From Candidatus Dormiibacterota bacterium (GTDB lineage: Bacteria; Acidobacteriota; Polarisedimenticolia; Gp22-AA2), in NCBI GenBank assembly GCA_035635555.1, contig DASQAT010000035.1, positions 248,001 to 312,000 of the forward strand: DNA of 64,000 nt, in the 5' to 3' direction. Positions 57,804-64,000 of the stretch are shown piece by piece. Made by a program: the position numbers and the translations under genes. Within the stretch, counting starts at the first letter, position 1, and each line of letters starts with the position of its first letter. The notes under the pieces were generated by a model. That model was given only the letters and a program-made list of their open reading frames with translations. It made no database searches and had not been told where the DNA came from.

Positions 57804-58429
57804 GCGCGGTCCGGTCCCGGCTTCTCGTCGCCACCTTCAATCCCGGCAAGGCGAGGGAGCTGGTGCGTCTTCTGGCCCCTCTCGGCATCGAGGTCCTGTC
57901 CCCCGCCGACCTCGGCATTCGCGAGCCGTACGAAGAGACCGCCGGCTCCTACGAGGAGAACGCCATCGGCAAGGCCCGGCATTACTCGGCGCTGGCGCGC
58001 CTGCCGGCCCTCGCGGACGACTCCGGCCTGGAGGTCGATGCCCTCGGCGGCCGCCCCGGCCCGCTCTCGGCGCGCTACGGGGCCGCCGATCTCGACGACG
58101 CGGGACGCAACCGGCTCCTGCTTCATGAGATCGAAGGCGTCCCGGAGGAGCGTCGCACCGCCCGATACGTCTCCGTCGCCGTCCTGGCCCGTCCCGCCGG
58201 CGATGAGCCGCGTCTGTTCCGCGCCGCCTGCGAAGGCCGCATCTCCCGGGAGCCGCGTGGGCGGAACGGTTTCGGCTACGACCCGATCTTCTTCTACCCT
58301 CCCTTCAACGCAACATTCGGCGAAATCGACAACGCAAGAAAGGATCAGGTCTCCCACCGCGGCAAGGCGATGACCCAGGTCGCGTCTTTCCTGGCAACCC
58401 TTGAGGGTCGGAGCTTCCTCGAATCGTAG
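57800..58429 (+). CDS. rdgB: XTP/dITP diphosphatase (RdgB/HAM1)
   Basis: 209 residues. Family motifs are ATFNPGKARELVRLL, EENAIGKA, ADDSGLEVDALGGRPGPLSARY, FGYDPIF and SHRGKAM. It removes non-canonical purine nucleotides from the pool. GTG start overlapping the rph stop (GTGA); the rph-rdgB pairing is widespread in bacteria. Confidence 0.96.
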   Translation: MSAVRSRLLVATFNPGKARELVRLLAPLGIEVLSPADLGIREPYEETAGSYEENAIGKARHYSALARLPALADDSGLEVDALGGRPGPLSARYGAADLDDAGRNRLLLHEIEGVPEERRTARYVSVAVLARPAGDEPRLFRAACEGRISREPRGRNGFGYDPIFFYPPFNATFGEIDNARKDQVSHRGKAMTQVASFLATLEGRSFLES

Positions 58430-58473
58430 CCCCGCACCTCCACCCCCCGGGCGGGACTCCGGGCCGGGGCGCG

Positions 58474-58502
58474 TTGACAGCAGGGGGCCACTTCCTTATG
58501 CT
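58474..58502 (+). promoter_or_regulatory. Strong sigma-70-type promoter of the nfeD-slipin pair
   Basis: A perfect -35 TTGACA is followed after exactly 17 bp by TATGCT. RNA would begin near 58509, with the GGAGG ribosome site at 58512 and the ATG at 58526. This is the best standard promoter in the window. Confidence 0.7.
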
Positions 58503-58525
58503 CCGCCCGACGGAGGCTCCCCCCC

Positions 58526-58969
58526 ATGCTGCTGAACTGGCTCCTGATCATCGCCGGCGCCGTGTGCATCCTGGCGGAAGTGGCGATGGGCGGCTTCGCC
58601 GGGTTCGACCTGATCCTGATCGGGTCGGCGGTGGCCCTCGGCGGGCTCATCGGCTTGTTCGTCAAGAACCCGGTCACCGGACTGATCGTGTCGGCGATCC
58701 TGTCGCTGCTCTACATCGCACTCGGCCGGCGCTGGGTGCGCGCCCGGCTGCAGCACAAGACCGTGGCGTCGAACGCCGACGCGCTGGTCGGCCAGACCGC
58801 CCTCGTGACCCAGCGCATCGCCGAGCACCACCCCGGCCAGGTGAAGGTGAGGGATGAAGTCTGGCGCGCCGCGACGGCCCGCGGTGTCGTGGGTCCCTTC
58901 GAGACCGGTGTCGTCGTCGTGGTCGAAGACGTGGAGGGTGTCACACTCCTGGTGAGGTCACGCGCATGA
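58526..58969 (+). CDS. NfeD-like membrane protein
   Basis: 147 residues: three helices ([55 protein letters not shown]) then a C-terminal OB-fold domain ([20 protein letters not shown] ... [12 protein letters not shown]). This is the short NfeD1b-type partner of stomatin-like proteins, without the N-terminal protease domain. The stop overlaps the ATG of the slipin gene (ATGA), the usual arrangement. Confidence 0.9.
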   Translation: MLLNWLLIIAGAVCILAEVAMGGFAGFDLILIGSAVALGGLIGLFVKNPVTGLIVSAILSLLYIALGRRWVRARLQHKTVASNADALVGQTALVTQRIAEHHPGQVKVRDEVWRAATARGVVGPFETGVVVVVEDVEGVTLLVRSRA

Positions 58970-59943
58970 ACAACCTGCCGATCCGGTTCGAGTACATCGT
59001 CCTGGGCTTCTTCCTCTTCATCGCCCTCATCATGGTGGCGCGCTCGGCCCGCATCGTCTCGCAGTACGAGAAGGGGCTGGTCATGCGGCTGGGCAAGTAC
59101 AGGGCCACCGTCGACTCGGGTCTCACGTTCCTGGTGCCGATGATCGAGGACCTCCTCAAGGTGGACATGCGCGAGCGGGTCATCAAGGTCGAGCCGCAGG
59201 AGGTGATCACCAAGGACAACGTGCTGGTGACGGTGGACGCCGTCATCTACTACCGCATCAGCGACCCGGTGAAGTCGACCTTCGAGGTGCAGAACTTCGC
59301 CTACGCCGCCACCATCCTGGCGCAGACCAACCTGAGAAACCTCATCGGGGACAAGAGCCTCGACGAAACGCTGACGGCGCGCGACACGATCAACGCCAAC
59401 CTGCGCAACGTCCTGGACGAGGCGACCAACACCTGGGGCGTGAAGGTCACGCGCGTCGAGGTGCAGAAGATCGATCCCCCGGCCGACATCACCGAGGCGA
59501 TGTCGCGACAGATGAAGGCCGAGCGCACCAAGCGCGCCCAGATCCTCGAGGCGGAAGGCTTCAAGCAGTCGCAGATCCTGCAGGCGGAGGGGATGAAGGA
59601 ATCGTCGATCCTCAAGGCGGACGGCGAGGCGCAGGCGCGCATCCTGCAGGCCAACGCCGAGGCCAAGGCGATCGAGGTGACCGCGCAGGCGGCCGAGAGC
59701 TTCTTCAAGGAGCGGGCCGAGATGCGCCAGCGTCTGGACGTCCTGCGCGCCGTCCTGGCTCAGCAGACCAAGTTCGTCGTCCCCTCGGGCTCCAACCTTC
59801 TCAACATCCTGGGGATCGACGACCTGCGCGGCGCCGTGGGGCCGGCCGGCCCGCACGCTCCGTCCGCGCCCCCCTCCCCCGGACCGGCGGCGCCGGCCCC
59901 GCCCCGGAAGATGCCGGGACCGGAGCGAACCCCGGGGTACTGA
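58966..59943 (+). CDS. Slipin / stomatin-like SPFH protein
   Basis: 325 residues. N-terminal membrane hairpin ([18 protein letters not shown]), then the SPFH domain with [39 protein letters not shown] and [21 protein letters not shown] long Glu/Ala-rich coiled coil (about 185-245) and a Pro-rich tail follow. It forms ring-like scaffolds in the inner membrane with NfeD. Its stop lies 13 bp from the end of the convergent GWxTD gene. Confidence 0.94.
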   Translation: MNNLPIRFEYIVLGFFLFIALIMVARSARIVSQYEKGLVMRLGKYRATVDSGLTFLVPMIEDLLKVDMRERVIKVEPQEVITKDNVLVTVDAVIYYRISDPVKSTFEVQNFAYAATILAQTNLRNLIGDKSLDETLTARDTINANLRNVLDEATNTWGVKVTRVEVQKIDPPADITEAMSRQMKAERTKRAQILEAEGFKQSQILQAEGMKESSILKADGEAQARILQANAEAKAIEVTAQAAESFFKERAEMRQRLDVLRAVLAQQTKFVVPSGSNLLNILGIDDLRGAVGPAGPHAPSAPPSPGPAAPAPPRKMPGPERTPGY

Positions 59944-59956
59944 GAACCCCCGGCGT

Positions 59957-61732
59957 TCAGCCGCGAATCGTGAAGACGGCGGTGGTCTGGCGGACCGTGC
60001 CGGACACCAGGTCCTTCACCATCACGGTGACCTGGTACTCCCCCTCCGGCCACTTCTCGAGCGCCACGGCGTACCCCTGCGCCTGGGCCGCGCTCTCCTT
60101 CACCGCATAGGTGCCGACCTCGGCGTACGAGCCGTCGTGATTCTTCGAGCGGAAGTGGTACTCGATGTCGAGCTTCGGCTTGCCGGAGCCGGAGTCGGCG
60201 ACCGGGTTGTACACCTGGAAGTAGATGTTCAGCTCGTTCGACTTGCGGAACACGGCGTCCGGGCTCGGGATGAGCCTGAACCTGCCGATGTAGAACGGCT
60301 TGCCGGGCGCAGGCCGGTAATCGGTCGGCTCCAGGGTGCCGGCGAGGGAGAGCGACGACAGCGTCAGACCGTCCACCGCGTAGTCCGGAACGTCCACGTC
60401 CTTCCGGTAGGAGGCGATCTTCTTGCTCACGCGGTCCTGCACGCCCAGCACGAGCTGGTACTTGCCCGGCTTGAAGCCCCCCGTCGCCTGGTACACCAGG
60501 AAATCCCCGATCCCCGCCGTCTCATTCGACTCGCTCTCGGCGAAGTTGCCGTCCCCGGCCAGGGGGTAGATCAGCTCGGGGTGCTCCTTGCTGATGAGCT
60601 TTCCGAACACCACCACGTCCGGCACCTCCTTCTTGCCGACGGCGCGGTACTGCACCGCGGTCGTCTTGATGCCGATGGTGATGGTCGTATAGGTCATGCC
60701 GTCGTTCGTCTTGTAGTAATCGACGTGCGTGTCGGCCGGGATCTCCCCGTAGAACTCGCGGGTGATCGCGAACGACTTGAACATCTCCTCCTCGGCCGGC
60801 GGCAGCTGCTGCATGCGGCCGGCGATGAGCAGCATGTCGAGCGGTCCCTGGGAGAGCGGCACGCCGTTCATCACCAGGGCCGGGTCGCGGCGGCCCGGGA
60901 CCACCAGCTCTCCGTTGACGTCCTTCTGCCGGGCGTCCACGCGGTTCAGGCCGCGCGCCACGTCCGAGTCGATGGTGGGGCTCGTGCTGATGACGAGCTC
61001 ACCGCTCTTGTCGCGCGCGAAGGCGATGGTCGTGTTGGACGCCAGCCCCGGGTAGGGGGGCTTCCTGTAGGTCCAGAACACCATGCCGCGATGCGACTTC
61101 GCCATCAGGTCCTTGTTGATTTCATCCGGCGGCCCGACCACGATGTAGATCTTCCCCATGTCGGTCTTCCAGCCCGGCTTCGAGGTGTCGGTGAACATGC
61201 GCATCGTCTCGTACACCCTCTGCTCGAAGCGCTGCTGGAACTCGTTCTCGGGGGTGCTGGGGTCGAGATCGCGCCTCTGCCAGAACCAGTCGATGAAGTT
61301 CTGCCGGTCGAGCTCCGTCTCGAGCCCCTTGTACGCCTTGATCTCCTGATGCGTGATGATGTAGCGAACCGGCCCCTGGTACCAGTCCTTCGTCGGCCTG
61401 TCGAAGTTGATCGAATCGACGGCGGCGTGCGCCTCCGTCGAGACGAAGAAGAACGCCAGCATCGCCAGGAACAGCAGGACGAACAGCAGGAAGCCGAGCG
61501 ACAGCGCCCAGCGCGGGATCTCCAGAGAGTCGCGCACCCTCTGCCCCGTCGGCCGCGGGCCGTGCAGGGGCCGCAGGCGCAGGAGACGCGCGGTCAGGAG
61601 GGCGGTCAGGGAGACGACATCACCCCGCCCCCTCGGCGCGCCGAAGATCGGGGCGGCCTCCGTGGGGGCCGCGGGCTCGTCGTCGTTCGTGTTCAGCGGG
61701 CCGCCCTGGGGCGGCCGATCCGTGGATGGCAT
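59957..61732 (-). CDS. GWxTD-domain protein, membrane-anchored
   Basis: 591 residues. A cytoplasmic Pro/Arg-rich N-terminus, one helix at about 77-98 (LSLGFLLFVLLFLAMLAFFF), then the GWxTD domain: IDWFWQRRDLDPSTPENEFQ, ETMRMFTDTSKPGWKTDMGK and IYIVVGPPDEI. The large C-terminal part is beta-rich with repeated YQLVLGVQDRVSKK and EYQVTVMVKDLVSGT strands. The GWxTD domain is mainly found in Acidobacteriota and relatives, and its function is unknown. A clean extended -10 promoter precedes the gene. Confidence 0.9.
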   Translation of the reverse strand: MPSTDRPPQGGPLNTNDDEPAAPTEAAPIFGAPRGRGDVVSLTALLTARLLRLRPLHGPRPTGQRVRDSLEIPRWALSLGFLLFVLLFLAMLAFFFVSTEAHAAVDSINFDRPTKDWYQGPVRYIITHQEIKAYKGLETELDRQNFIDWFWQRRDLDPSTPENEFQQRFEQRVYETMRMFTDTSKPGWKTDMGKIYIVVGPPDEINKDLMAKSHRGMVFWTYRKPPYPGLASNTTIAFARDKSGELVISTSPTIDSDVARGLNRVDARQKDVNGELVVPGRRDPALVMNGVPLSQGPLDMLLIAGRMQQLPPAEEEMFKSFAITREFYGEIPADTHVDYYKTNDGMTYTTITIGIKTTAVQYRAVGKKEVPDVVVFGKLISKEHPELIYPLAGDGNFAESESNETAGIGDFLVYQATGGFKPGKYQLVLGVQDRVSKKIASYRKDVDVPDYAVDGLTLSSLSLAGTLEPTDYRPAPGKPFYIGRFRLIPSPDAVFRKSNELNIYFQVYNPVADSGSGKPKLDIEYHFRSKNHDGSYAEVGTYAVKESAAQAQGYAVALEKWPEGEYQVTVMVKDLVSGTVRQTTAVFTIRG

Positions 61733-61750
61733 GGGTCTTTCAACCCGAGT

Positions 61751-61759
61751 ATTATAGCA
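61751..61759 (-). promoter_or_regulatory. Extended -10 promoter of the GWxTD gene
   Basis: On the minus strand TGCTATAAT (61759 to 61751) is a perfect extended -10. RNA would start near 61744, some 12 bases before the ATG at 61732. The same bases read on the plus strand give TATTAT (61750-61755), which may serve pyrE. Confidence 0.6.
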
Positions 61760-61779
61760 AACACTTCCGGGGGGTTCCG

Positions 61780-62367
61780 GTGGACGCGCGGCACAGGCTC
61801 AAGACCCTCATCGCCGAGAAATGCGTGCTCCGGGGGGACTTTCTCCTGGCCTCCGGCCAGCGCTCGCCGGTGTTTTTCGACTGCAAGCGCGTCACCCTCG
61901 ACCCGGAGGGGATCCACCTCATCGCCAGTCTCATCCTCGACCTCATCCACGATCTGGTCCGAAGCGACGGCCGCCCCATCGACGCCATCGGCGGCCCGAC
62001 CATCGGCGCCGACCCGGTCGTCGGCCACGTCGCCGGCCTCTCCTGGGAGCGCGCCACACAGGGATCGGGCACCCGCTCGACCGCCGCGCTGCGCCCCCTG
62101 CGCGGCTTCCTCGTACGCAAGGCGACCAAGGACCACGGCACCGGGCGCCTCATCGAGAACGACATCCCGAAAGGGAGCCGGGTCGTCATCTTCGAGGACG
62201 TCGTCACGACCGGCGGCTCCACCCTCGAGGCGATCGCCCGGGCCGAGGAGGCCGGCCTCGAGGTCTCCGCCGTCGTCGCCGTCGTGGACCGCGAGCAGGG
62301 CGGAGAGACGGCGCTCGCCCGCTACCGCTACCATCCCCTGTTCAAGAAGAGCGAGTTCGGCCTTTAG
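61780..62367 (+). CDS. pyrE: Orotate phosphoribosyltransferase
   Basis: About 195 residues. LRGDFLLASGQRSPVFFDCK and RVTLDPEGIHLIASLILDLI match the start of orotate phosphoribosyltransferases. The PRPP-binding loop is VVIFEDVVTTGGSTLEAI near 140-157. It makes orotidine monophosphate from orotate and PRPP in pyrimidine synthesis. I start at GTG 61780, behind GGGGGG; an ATG at 61726 would begin upstream of the promoter and overlap the divergent gene. The enzyme is slightly unusual in having a long loop (GLSWERATQGSGTRSTAALR) before the catalytic lysine region. Confidence 0.88.
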   Translation: MDARHRLKTLIAEKCVLRGDFLLASGQRSPVFFDCKRVTLDPEGIHLIASLILDLIHDLVRSDGRPIDAIGGPTIGADPVVGHVAGLSWERATQGSGTRSTAALRPLRGFLVRKATKDHGTGRLIENDIPKGSRVVIFEDVVTTGGSTLEAIARAEEAGLEVSAVVAVVDREQGGETALARYRYHPLFKKSEFGL

Positions 62368-62394
62368 ATCGACTCACGACCGAGGAGGGTCCGC

Positions 62395-63435
62395 ATGCGC
62401 CGCGTCTTGGTCCGTCCAATCCTGATGCTCCTCCTGGCCCTGGCCGCCGCGGGGCCCGCCGCGGCCGCCGCCAGGAAACCGCGTCACAAGCCGGCCGCCC
62501 CCCCCGCGGCGGCCGCGGCCAGTCCGGTCTATCCGATCCAGGAAGGGCTGGTCGACGCGCACGGTGTTCTCATCTACTACAAGACCGTCGGCCGCGGCGC
62601 GCCGCTCGTCATCGTTCACGGCGGCCCCGGCGCCTCGCACGACTACTTCCTCCCCTACCTCCTGCCGCTGGCGCGCCAGAACCGCCTGATCTTCATCGAC
62701 GAGCGCGGCTCCGGCCGCTCGGAGAAACTGGACGACCCGAAGGGGTACACCGTCGAGAACATGGTGGAGGACCTCGAGGATGTGCGCCGTGGCCTTGGCC
62801 TCGGCACGATCTCCCTCCTCGGGCATTCATACGGCGGCGTGCTCGCCCAGGCATACGCCTTCAAGTACCAGGCGAACCTGAGCCATCTCCTGCTGTGCAG
62901 CACCTTCCACAGCACCCGGGCGTTGAACGAGGTCTTCGTCAGGATGAAGCAGACGATGCCGCCCGACCTGCGCGCGCGCATCGACGGAATGGAGAAGCTC
63001 GGGCTCTACGGCCATGGCAGGGACTACGAGAAGAACCGCTATACGGATGACTACATGAAGGCCGCGTGGGGCGAAGGGTACTTCCCCTATCTCTACCAGC
63101 GCCACCCCGATCCCAACTACAACCCCACCGACACCGGCAACACGTCGTGGGATCTGTATCGCGAGATGTGGGGCTCGCACGGCGAGTTCATCATCGACGG
63201 CAACCTCGTGTCGGCCGAATACGCCGACCGCCTGCCGACCATCCGGGTGCCGACGCTGATCACCGCCGGCGACCACGACGAGTCCGACCCGTCGATCGCG
63301 CGCGAGATGCACGACAAGATCCCCGGCTCGAAGCTCGTCATCTACCCGCAGAGCGGCCACATGACGTTCGTGGATCAGCCGGTCCTGTTCGTCCAGTCGG
63401 TGAACGACTTCCTGCACCCGGCGCCGAAGAAGTGA
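62395..63435 (+). CDS. Exported alpha/beta hydrolase, proline iminopeptidase-like (S33)
   Basis: 346 residues. A signal peptide (LMLLLALAAAGPAAAA) and Ala/Pro/Lys-rich linker are followed by the hydrolase: LVIVHGGPGASHDYFLPYL (oxyanion HGGPG motif), FIDERGSGRSEKLDD, the nucleophile elbow LLGHSYGGVLAQ (Ser about 144), Asp in AGDHDESDP and His in PQSGHMTFVD. HGGPG with DERGSGRS is typical of prolyl aminopeptidases, so periplasmic release of N-terminal proline from peptides is plausible. It lies 27 bp behind pyrE. Confidence 0.9.
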   Translation: MRRVLVRPILMLLLALAAAGPAAAAARKPRHKPAAPPAAAAASPVYPIQEGLVDAHGVLIYYKTVGRGAPLVIVHGGPGASHDYFLPYLLPLARQNRLIFIDERGSGRSEKLDDPKGYTVENMVEDLEDVRRGLGLGTISLLGHSYGGVLAQAYAFKYQANLSHLLLCSTFHSTRALNEVFVRMKQTMPPDLRARIDGMEKLGLYGHGRDYEKNRYTDDYMKAAWGEGYFPYLYQRHPDPNYNPTDTGNTSWDLYREMWGSHGEFIIDGNLVSAEYADRLPTIRVPTLITAGDHDESDPSIAREMHDKIPGSKLVIYPQSGHMTFVDQPVLFVQSVNDFLHPAPKK

Positions 63436-63511
63436 GCGGAGTCATCAATCGAGAGGCTATCGCGATCACGGATTCGTGATTGCCCTGTTCCGCGGGCGTC
63501 GCGGCCGGCCC

Positions 63512-63541
63512 TTGACCGCCTCGCGCGCAATTCCATAGAAT
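63512..63541 (+). promoter_or_regulatory. Promoter of the tRNA-Asn gene
   Basis: TTGACC and TAGAAT are separated by 18 bp, about 84 bp before the tRNA. A second AT-rich patch (TATTAT at 63583) lies nearer but has no -35 box. The rest of 63436-63624 shows no gene. Confidence 0.5.
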
Positions 63542-63624
63542 GGCCCGTTTCCAGCACAGGTGGCGTCCGGGCTCCGTATCATTATTATATGAGCGCGGCC
63601 GCGGTCGCCGCCCTCTACTACCAT

Positions 63625-63699
<75 letters not shown>

Positions 63700-63719
63700 G
63701 ACCTCATACTTCTCGGAAT

Positions 63720-63757
63720 GGCGGGTCCCTGGTTAACAGGGGCCCGCCTTTTCGTTT
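63720..63757 (+). terminator. Intrinsic terminator after tRNA-Asn
   Basis: An 11-bp stem, GGCGGGTCCCT with AGGGGCCCGCC (one G-U pair), closes a seven-base loop GGTTAAC and is followed by TTTTCGTTT. It begins 20 bases after the tRNA CCA end. Confidence 0.85.
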
Positions 63758-64000
63758 CCCCAGGATGTCCGCAGTTGTGCGCGGGTTGGCTCCGCGGCCC
63801 AGCGTCCTGGGATCGGCTCCGGAGAGCCGCGTGGGCGGCGCCTGCGGTCGACCCTCCGCCTCCCGACTCTCCGCCTCTCTCGGACCTGGCGGAGAGATGA
63901 CACCAAGCCAGGTCCTGAACGGTGTTGGAGCGTCAGAGATCGTCGGTGGGACAGCAGCGCACGAGTGCCCTCCTTGTGCCTGAAACGGACGGGGCGTATC
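63758..64000. other. No recognisable gene
   Basis: The stretch after the tRNA terminator contains only short, compositionally odd frames without ribosome sites or family motifs. I see no direct repeat of the tRNA 3' end within the window that would mark an integrated element. Confidence 0.6.

Noticed and set aside
61726-61779. ATG 61726 as start of pyrE
   Set aside because: It would lie upstream of the shared promoter box and overlap the first codons of the divergent GWxTD gene; homology begins after GTG 61780.

Overview
The window is about 64 kb of very GC-rich DNA (near 70% by eye) with many GTG starts and tightly overlapping genes. The content points to Acidobacteriota or a close relative. 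It has five tandem copies of the duplicated MacB/FtsX permease family best known from that phylum (ADOP), an Alternative Complex III plus caa3 oxidase operon, a GWxTD-domain protein and a fused beta-propeller amidohydrolase. No phage, insertion sequence or CRISPR array is visible. I see no strong compositional break. The phylum call is inference from gene families, not from a marker gene.

Layout. 1-4.1 kb: a truncated MFS gene (minus strand), a TIGR01777-type epimerase, a methyltransferase and a second MFS transporter. 4.1-24.7 kb: an export locus. It holds an HlyD-type adaptor, a MacB/LolD-type ATPase, three ADOP permeases, a second ATPase, a 49-codon permease relic, a fourth permease, a 23-residue membrane microprotein, a fifth permease, an M28 peptidase lipoprotein, an NtrC-type activator, an NtrY-type kinase and a DUF4097 secreted protein. 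A near-consensus sigma-54 promoter sits just before the adaptor gene, so the locus appears to encode its own enhancer-binding regulator. 24.78-25.27 kb: two small genes behind a promoter with almost no leader.

25.27-38.2 kb (minus strand): a compact respiratory operon. In transcription order it is a DUF1579-like protein, actA-B-C-D-E-F (quinol:cytochrome c oxidoreductase), a small membrane protein, a SCO copper chaperone, then caa3 oxidase subunits II, I, III and IV. Almost every junction is a 4-bp stop/start overlap. Quinol is oxidised by ACIII, electrons pass through its haem-c subunits to the cytochrome c domain on subunit II, and oxygen is reduced by an A2-type subunit I.

38.3-50.9 kb: an OsmC-type peroxidase, a TonB-dependent receptor, a decayed YjdF/DUF2238 gene, a SpoIIE phosphatase, a 1,120-residue beta-propeller/amidohydrolase, a DedA protein, a seven-repeat FG-GAP protein and an ArnT-like glycosyltransferase. 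50.9-63.5 kb: housekeeping and envelope genes: asparagine synthetase, SGNH hydrolase, GNAT acetyltransferase, an amidase/GerMN/murI/rph/rdgB operon, an NfeD/slipin pair, the GWxTD protein, pyrE and a proline-iminopeptidase-like hydrolase. The window ends with tRNA-Asn(GTT) and a clear intrinsic terminator. The last 240 bases hold nothing I can recognise.

Several genes without a Shine-Dalgarno sequence have a -10 box only 6-10 bp before the start codon, suggesting leaderless transcripts. Promoters elsewhere are sigma-70-like, either with a -35 box at 17 bp or of the extended -10 type.
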